From: JALYXS01 sp051003795
Lineage (GTDB): Bacteria > Acidobacteriota > Terriglobia > Bryobacterales > Bryobacteraceae
Assembly (NCBI GenBank): GCA_051003795.1
Contig: JBPCKZ010000192.1
Coordinates: 1 to 64,000 of the forward strand
Direction: 5' to 3'
DNA: 64,000 nt
In this document: positions 59,821 to 64,000 of the stretch, piece after piece
How the letters are laid out: each line of letters begins with the position of its first letter
How positions within the stretch are numbered: position 1 is the stretch's first letter
The notes under the pieces: generated by a model
The model's input: the letters and a program-made list of their open reading frames with translations, nothing else
The model's database searches: none
What the model was told of the DNA's origin: nothing
Made by a program: the position numbers and the translations under genes

Positions 59821-60572
59821 GGATGGAACGGCCACACGGCGGTCGTCGTGTAGCCGCCATCGACTGCGATTACCTGGCCCGTGATGTAATCCGCTCCCTT
59901 GCCCGAAAGGAAAACCGCGAGAGGCGCGATATCTTCGGGGCTGCCCATGCGCGGATTGGCCTGAGCGCCGCGCAGCCACTCCGCCATTTTCGGGTCCCGC
60001 CACATGTCGCGATTGAGGTCGGTCAGGATGAATCCGGGCGCGATGCAGTTGACCTGGATCTCATGGCGCCCCCACTCGGCCGCGAGCACTTTCGTCAACT
60101 GCGCGAGCGCGCCTTTCGATATGGCATAAACGGAAAGATACGGCACGCCGAGCAGCGACATCAGGCTGCCGATGTGAATGACCTTGCCGCCCGTGCCTCG
60201 GGCGATCATCTTCGCGCCGATCAATTGGGTGAGCTCGACGATTCCGTGGAGGTTGGTCTGCAAGATCCTGTCGTACTCTTCCTTCGTGTACTTCTCGAAG
60301 GCCTTGCGGATGTTCGTGCCGGCGACGTTGACCAGGATATCGACCTCGCCCGCCGATTCAGCGGCCTGACGAATGGAAGCGGGATCGTTGAAATCAAGGC
60401 GCAGCGGCGTGCCATTCAGCTCCTTGGCATGCGCCTCGAGTTTATCGAGCGAGCGGGCCGCGAGAATGACGTGCGCTCCGGCAGCGGCCATTTCTTTGGC
60501 GATAGCGAGTCCGATGCCGCGGCTCGCGCCCGCGATCAAGGCTCGCTTGCCGGAGAGAGAAAAAATATTCAC
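59817..60572 (-). CDS. Short-chain dehydrogenase/reductase
   Basis: The 251-residue classical SDR has ALIAGASRGIGLAIAKEMAA (TGxxxGxG type), NVAGTN, the catalytic Ser and the Tyr-x3-Lys pair in YLSVYAISKGALAQL, and IAPGFILTDLNRDMW. Close relatives are KduD-like or gluconate dehydrogenases. It precedes and overlaps the metal-binding protein gene, with no obvious shared pathway. Confidence 0.92.
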   Translation of the reverse strand: MNIFSLSGKRALIAGASRGIGLAIAKEMAAAGAHVILAARSLDKLEAHAKELNGTPLRLDFNDPASIRQAAESAGEVDILVNVAGTNIRKAFEKYTKEEYDRILQTNLHGIVELTQLIGAKMIARGTGGKVIHIGSLMSLLGVPYLSVYAISKGALAQLTKVLAAEWGRHEIQVNCIAPGFILTDLNRDMWRDPKMAEWLRGAQANPRMGSPEDIAPLAVFLSGKGADYITGQVIAVDGGYTTTAVWPFHP

Positions 60573-60602
60573 TTTTTTACTGTACCCTCTTGCCGCGCGC
60601 GC

Positions 60603-61244
60603 CTACTCGAATTGCCTGCGGAAATCCGCGAATTGCCGCTGCAGTTCCTGAACCTCTTCCCGCAAACGCGCGACCTCCGCTTCTAAACCGGAAGGAGGGC
60701 GATCCACCTCTTCAAACAGTTCTTCCGTTGGAATTTCGCCACCGAGCAAATGCGCATACCGGGCCTCTTTTTGCCCAGGTTGGCGCAGCAGTTTCACGGC
60801 CAGAGGACCCGATTCCCATTCCCCGAGCCGCTGCAAACACGATTCCACCTCTTCCAAGTCCGCGAAATTGTGCATGCGCTCGGAGCGGTCGCGCAGTTCG
60901 CCCAATGTCTGCTGCCCGCGCAGCATCAGGGCGCACAACAGGGCCATCTCGCGGCGGCCCAGATTCAGCGTTTCCGAAAAACGTTGCGCATACTTATTGA
61001 CGCGACCGCTCCCAACAACTACAGCCGCAAACCGCTTCCCCCGCAAAGATTCGATTGCGGGCAAAACCGTCCGCTCGTCGAAGGATACGACCGGATGCCG
61101 GTTTGACTTCTGGTTGCACGCATTCACGAGCGCGTTCAAGCTGAGCGGATAGTACTCGGGCGTGGTGCTCTCCTTTTCGAGCAGGGCGCCTAGAACACGG
61201 GTTTCGATGGGATCGAGCGGTTCCACGTCGGGTTCCACGGGCAT
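60603..61244 (-). CDS. YceH/DUF480 family protein
   Basis: The 213-residue protein carries the family signature ETRVLGALLEKESTTPEYYP, LSLNALVNACNQKSNR, then a winged-helix-like middle (GRREMALLCALMLRGQQTLG) and a charged C-terminal coil (AEVARLREEVQELQRQFADF). It is conserved in proteobacteria and Acidobacteria with no firmly known function. It starts upstream of the SDR with 30 bases between them. Confidence 0.9.
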   Translation of the reverse strand: MPVEPDVEPLDPIETRVLGALLEKESTTPEYYPLSLNALVNACNQKSNRHPVVSFDERTVLPAIESLRGKRFAAVVVGSGRVNKYAQRFSETLNLGRREMALLCALMLRGQQTLGELRDRSERMHNFADLEEVESCLQRLGEWESGPLAVKLLRQPGQKEARYAHLLGGEIPTEELFEEVDRPPSGLEAEVARLREEVQELQRQFADFRRQFE

Positions 61245-61314
61245 CGGAATTTAAAAATTTCGCTTGCTCTTCGGGTCAAACCATAGATAGTATCAATGCC
61301 GGAGGACCACAACC

Positions 61315-61560
61315 ATGTTGCACATGATCGGACACATGATTTTTGGGCTCATCATCGGGATTATCGCGAAGTTCATTATGCCGGGCCCGAACCCCGGCGG
61401 CATTATCGTCACCATGCTGCTGGGTATCGCGGGGGCCTGGATTGGCGGATTTCTGGGCCGGTCGCTCGGTCTTTACAAAGAAGGCCATCCGGCCGGATTT
61501 TTTATGGCGCTCATCGGCGCGATTGTTCTTCTATTCATTTACCACTTGGCGGCACGCTAA
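61315..61560 (+). CDS. GlsB/YeaQ/YmgE-family small membrane protein
   Basis: The 81-residue protein has three hydrophobic helices with the family text FGLIIGIIAKFIMPGPNPGG and LGIAGAWIGGFLGRSLGLY. A GGAGG lies about 10 bases before the ATG. Members are stress-linked membrane proteins once annotated transglycosylase-associated. Confidence 0.88.
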   Translation: MLHMIGHMIFGLIIGIIAKFIMPGPNPGGIIVTMLLGIAGAWIGGFLGRSLGLYKEGHPAGFFMALIGAIVLLFIYHLAAR

Positions 61561-61605
61561 GTTAAGCGAAGCTAAAGAGCGGGTAGCGCCGGGCGTGGCG
61601 GCCAA

Positions 61606-62535
61606 ATGCATTTCACCGAACTGATCAATCTGGCGTCGGAGCGGCTTGGCGCCAAGGTCCTTGAAGCGAATAACGAATTCTTCGCTCCCAAGGAAAACCT
61701 GATCAAACCCGGCAAGCCGATTCACATTGAGGGCAAATACACCGATTGCGGGAAATGGAGGGATGGCTGGGAAACGCGCCGCCGCCGCGCGCCGGGCCAC
61801 GATTGGTGCGTGATGCAACTGGGGCTGCCCGGAATCGTGCGGGGGGCCGTGGTCGACACGGCTTTTTTCATCGGAAACTTCCCCGAACAATGCTCGATCG
61901 ACGGCGCCGCGCGGGGAGCGTCCAACGGTTCCGAGTGGGTGGAGATTCTGCCCAAGTCTTATGTGCGGGGAGATTCGCTAAATGAATTTGCTATCGACCA
62001 AGCGGAGCGGCGGTTCACGCACGTTCGCCTGAATATTTACCCCGATGGGGGCGTGGCGCGCTTGCGGATCCACGGGGAAGCGGTTCCAGACTGGACGAAA
62101 CTAGGCCGCGAAGTGGATCTTGCCGCGGTCGAGAACGGCGGACGGGCAATCGCGTGCAGCGGCTGTTTTGTGGGAACGGCCCTAAACCTGAGCCTGCCTG
62201 GGCGGCCTCTCAATATCGGCGATGGTTGGGAAACCAAGCGGCGGCGCGGGCCTGGACACGATTGGGCCATTCTGCGGCTGGGAGCGCCGGGCGTAGTTCG
62301 CAAAGTCGAGATCGATACCTCGCATTTTTTCGGAAATTATCCGGATACGGCATCATTGGAGGGTTCCCTCACGGGCGGCGAGCCGTGGACCATGCTGATT
62401 CCGCAGGCGAAGTTGCAGGCGCATACGCAACATCTCTTCAAGGTGCCGGAGCGCGAGCCCGTCTCGCACGTGCGCCTGAATATTTTTCCGGATGGCGGCG
62501 TCGCCCGGCTGCGGGTTTGGGGGGTTTGGAAGTAG
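61606..62535 (+). CDS. alc: Allantoicase
   Basis: The 309-residue protein has two homologous beta-sandwich halves of about 150 residues, each with a DGWETRRRRAPGHDWCVMQLG-like block (second copy DGWETKRRRGPGHDWAILRL) and VRLNIYPDGGVARLRIHGEA (second copy VRLNIFPDGGVARLRVWG). Allantoicase hydrolyses allantoate to ureidoglycolate and urea in purine breakdown. It is convergent with the guanine deaminase gene, 6 bases apart. Confidence 0.94.
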   Translation: MHFTELINLASERLGAKVLEANNEFFAPKENLIKPGKPIHIEGKYTDCGKWRDGWETRRRRAPGHDWCVMQLGLPGIVRGAVVDTAFFIGNFPEQCSIDGAARGASNGSEWVEILPKSYVRGDSLNEFAIDQAERRFTHVRLNIYPDGGVARLRIHGEAVPDWTKLGREVDLAAVENGGRAIACSGCFVGTALNLSLPGRPLNIGDGWETKRRRGPGHDWAILRLGAPGVVRKVEIDTSHFFGNYPDTASLEGSLTGGEPWTMLIPQAKLQAHTQHLFKVPEREPVSHVRLNIFPDGGVARLRVWGVWK

Positions 62536-62541
62536 CGGCGG

Positions 62542-63015
62542 TCAATACGGAACCTTGTTCCGGGTTCGTTCCCAAGCTTGAAAGGACGCCAAAGCCTCGT
62601 CCCGCAGCAGCACCGTCATTAGAATTTGGCGGGCACCGTAAGGCTTCGCGATCTCGTCGTAAATCAACGAGTCGTCGAAGCCGGCTCGAGCCGCGTCTTC
62701 GCGCGTGTTGCCGAAGTACACTTGCGACAATCGGGCCCAATAGATCGCGCCCATGCACATGGGGCACGGCTCGCAAGTAGCATAAAGCTCGCACCCGCGC
62801 AGATCGAAATTTCGAAGAGCCTGACAGGCACGCCGGATCGCGACTACTTCGGCGTGCGCCGTGGGATCGTTTGTGGCAGTAACGCTATTCACGCCGCGCG
62901 AAACGATTTCCCCATCGCGAACGACGATTGCGGCAAACGGCCCACCCCGTCCGCTCGCGGCATTCTCGGTCGCGAGCCGAATCGCTTCGAGCATCACTTT
63001 GTCCGGTGATGGCAC
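62542..63015 (-). CDS. guaD: Guanine deaminase (cytidine-deaminase fold)
   Basis: The 157-residue protein has the zinc site: TAHAEVVAIRRA (His and catalytic Glu) and CEPCPMCMGAIYWAR (two Cys). NDPTAHAE, GFDDSLIYDEI and the C-terminal FQAWERTRNKVPY are the pattern of GuaD from Bacillus, whose tail swaps between subunits. It turns guanine into xanthine, upstream of the uric-acid/allantoin route that the allantoicase completes. General nucleoside deaminase is the alternative. Confidence 0.85.
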   Translation of the reverse strand: MPSPDKVMLEAIRLATENAASGRGGPFAAIVVRDGEIVSRGVNSVTATNDPTAHAEVVAIRRACQALRNFDLRGCELYATCEPCPMCMGAIYWARLSQVYFGNTREDAARAGFDDSLIYDEIAKPYGARQILMTVLLRDEALASFQAWERTRNKVPY

Positions 63016-63028
63016 TTGACGATTTTAC

Positions 63029-63583
63029 TTACTTCGCGGCCGCCATGTCTCCGTTCTTCATTTTGGCGCTGCCACTCATCAATCCTTGCGCCATCTTCAA
63101 GTGCTCCTGAAGTGTCGGCAAAGTTTGCGAAGCGAAATTCTTTATCGAATCGTCCTTGCCTTTGTTCGCCTCTTTCTGGAATTCGCTCACGTCTTTTTTG
63201 TGATCGCGCACCATATCGCGAGCGTAAGCGCGATCGAACTCCGCTCCCGATAGCTTGGAAAGTTCGTCGTAAACGGCTTGATCCTTCGCATCCATATCGG
63301 TGGGCAGCGTAATGTTCTCCTTCGCCGCGACCGATTTCAATCGATCGTTGGCTTTGGAGTGGTCGTCGACCATCTTCTTGCCGAATTGCTTTACCGCATC
63401 GCTCGATCCTTTATCCTGCGCAAGCTGTCCGAGCTTCACTTCGGCCATGCCGCCCTGCGCGGCCTTCATTGCAAAGTGAGTATCCATCGCTTTCTCGCGA
63501 CCCTGCGCCGATGCCATGCCGCCACAAATCAGGAGCATTCCCGAGGCGGCGAGAGTGAACGTTGCCTGTGATTTCCGAAACAT
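63029..63583 (-). CDS. Exported DUF4142 protein
   Basis: The 184-residue protein has a signal peptide (TFTLAASGMLLICGGMASAQ) and a ferritin-like helical bundle (FAMKAAQGGMAEVKLGQLAQ, GKKMVDDHSKANDRLKSVAA, YARDMVRDHKKDVSEFQKEA). DUF4142 proteins are periplasmic, linked to envelope stress, with unproven chemistry. It lies 13 bases beyond guaD on the same strand and is transcribed first. Confidence 0.88.
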   Translation of the reverse strand: MFRKSQATFTLAASGMLLICGGMASAQGREKAMDTHFAMKAAQGGMAEVKLGQLAQDKGSSDAVKQFGKKMVDDHSKANDRLKSVAAKENITLPTDMDAKDQAVYDELSKLSGAEFDRAYARDMVRDHKKDVSEFQKEANKGKDDSIKNFASQTLPTLQEHLKMAQGLMSGSAKMKNGDMAAAK

Positions 63584-63700
63584 AATTTCTCCTTATTGAG
63601 GAAAGTCTTCAGCGGAGTGGGATGCAATCGGGACTCCAAAAAATTGGGCGCAAGCCCGACTCAAGTGTGACTTTTCACAAAAAGATTGCGGCTCTACGGT

Positions 63701-64000
63701 TCACGGCTTCACGCGAACCAGACTGCCGCCATTGAAAGCAAAAATGCGATCATACGATTCGAAGTCGCCCCGCGTTGGCTTTGCGGCCACCGTCTTGGCC
63801 CTGTCAACCTCCAGATCCGGAGCCCGGTAATAGAGCCGAAGGATGAACAGAACCGCATAGTCCTCCGGCGTAGGATCGTCAAGGATCAAGACCCGAGAGT
63901 TTTGGGCCACTCTTGGCTGAGTGCCGCGAAGTTGCGAAACTAGCGAGCGGAGCATGTTATCCGCCGCGCTGACCTCTCCCAAGGGCCGCGACCGGTGAAA
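63701..64000 (-). CDS. C-terminal part of an unidentified protein (cut by window edge)
   Basis: The frame is open to the right edge, so only about 99 residues are seen, ending FAFNGGSLVRVKP. The text (RVLILDDPTPEDYAVLFILR, then LYYRAPDLEVDRAK) reads like the soluble C-terminal domain that closes membrane GT-C glycosyltransferases. This is tentative because no helices are present in the fragment. Confidence 0.45.
   Translation of the reverse strand, partial: FHRSRPLGEVSAADNMLRSLVSQLRGTQPRVAQNSRVLILDDPTPEDYAVLFILRLYYRAPDLEVDRAKTVAAKPTRGDFESYDRIFAFNGGSLVRVKP

Noticed and set aside
1..64000. CRISPR array or cas genes
   Set aside because: No regularly spaced direct repeats and no Cas-like protein were seen. 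The five double-hairpin repeats are kilobases apart and are not an array.

Overview
The window looks like a chromosomal segment of an Acidobacteriota soil bacterium, most likely Bryobacterales/Solibacteraceae. This is inferred from high GC, a DUF1501 plus DUF1549/DUF1553 pair, Ser/Thr kinases carrying TolB-like or TPR sensor tails, secreted DinB, DUF4142 and BON proteins, and many 4-nt ATGA overlaps. No rRNA, CRISPR array or intact prophage is visible. One tRNA (Arg, ACG) is present.

Layout. 1-233 is the 3' end of a membrane protein. 354-3408 is a decayed IS1595-type transposon with 23-bp terminal inverted repeats, a ruined transposase and cargo genes (a soluble protein interrupted by one amber codon, then a four-helix membrane protein). 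3672-10857 is a minus-strand exopolysaccharide operon (O-antigen-ligase-like, AsnB, GT4, GT39-like, GT2). 11035-17703 is a plus-strand trio of large secreted proteins, the first with phage-tail-fibre-like text. 17768-23604 is a minus-strand run: DUF1549/1553, DUF1501, ECF sigma, anti-sigma and a chlorite-dismutase-family protein. 23747-24115 is an orphan HigA with a 21-codon stump of HigB. 24205-32380 holds two Ser/Thr kinases and, between them, a tRNA-Arg followed by an integrase scrap and a wrecked DarTG toxin-antitoxin locus. 32393-43865 is mostly housekeeping: M20 peptidase, DinB, CpaF, esterase, an alpha-oxoamine synthase/SDR pair, EamA, PfkB, MurJ and a zinc-ribbon protein. 43963-47320 holds a BON protein with a frameshift, a lipoprotein and a large membrane protein. 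47321-49447 is a single open frame fusing a BadF-type sugar kinase to phosphoglycerate kinase. 49988-51431 is a sigma/FecR pair. 51529-56320 is a TetR-regulated TolC/EmrA/EmrB efflux operon. 56334-64000 includes rhomboid, Gfo/Idh, an orphan HicB, a heavy-metal-binding-domain protein, SDR, YceH, GlsB, allantoicase, guanine deaminase and DUF4142.

Three themes stand out. (1) A dispersed double-hairpin repeat of about 46 bp occurs five times, all in the same orientation. Four copies lie just after stop codons and one sits in frame inside a glycosyltransferase gene. (2) Three toxin-antitoxin loci have each lost or broken the toxin (higB, darT, hicA). (3) The IS1595 cargo pair is an unrecognised two-gene module (soluble protein plus small multi-helix membrane protein) whose layout resembles phage-exclusion systems such as RexAB. 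It is the best candidate here for an undescribed system, although this copy carries an in-frame amber codon.
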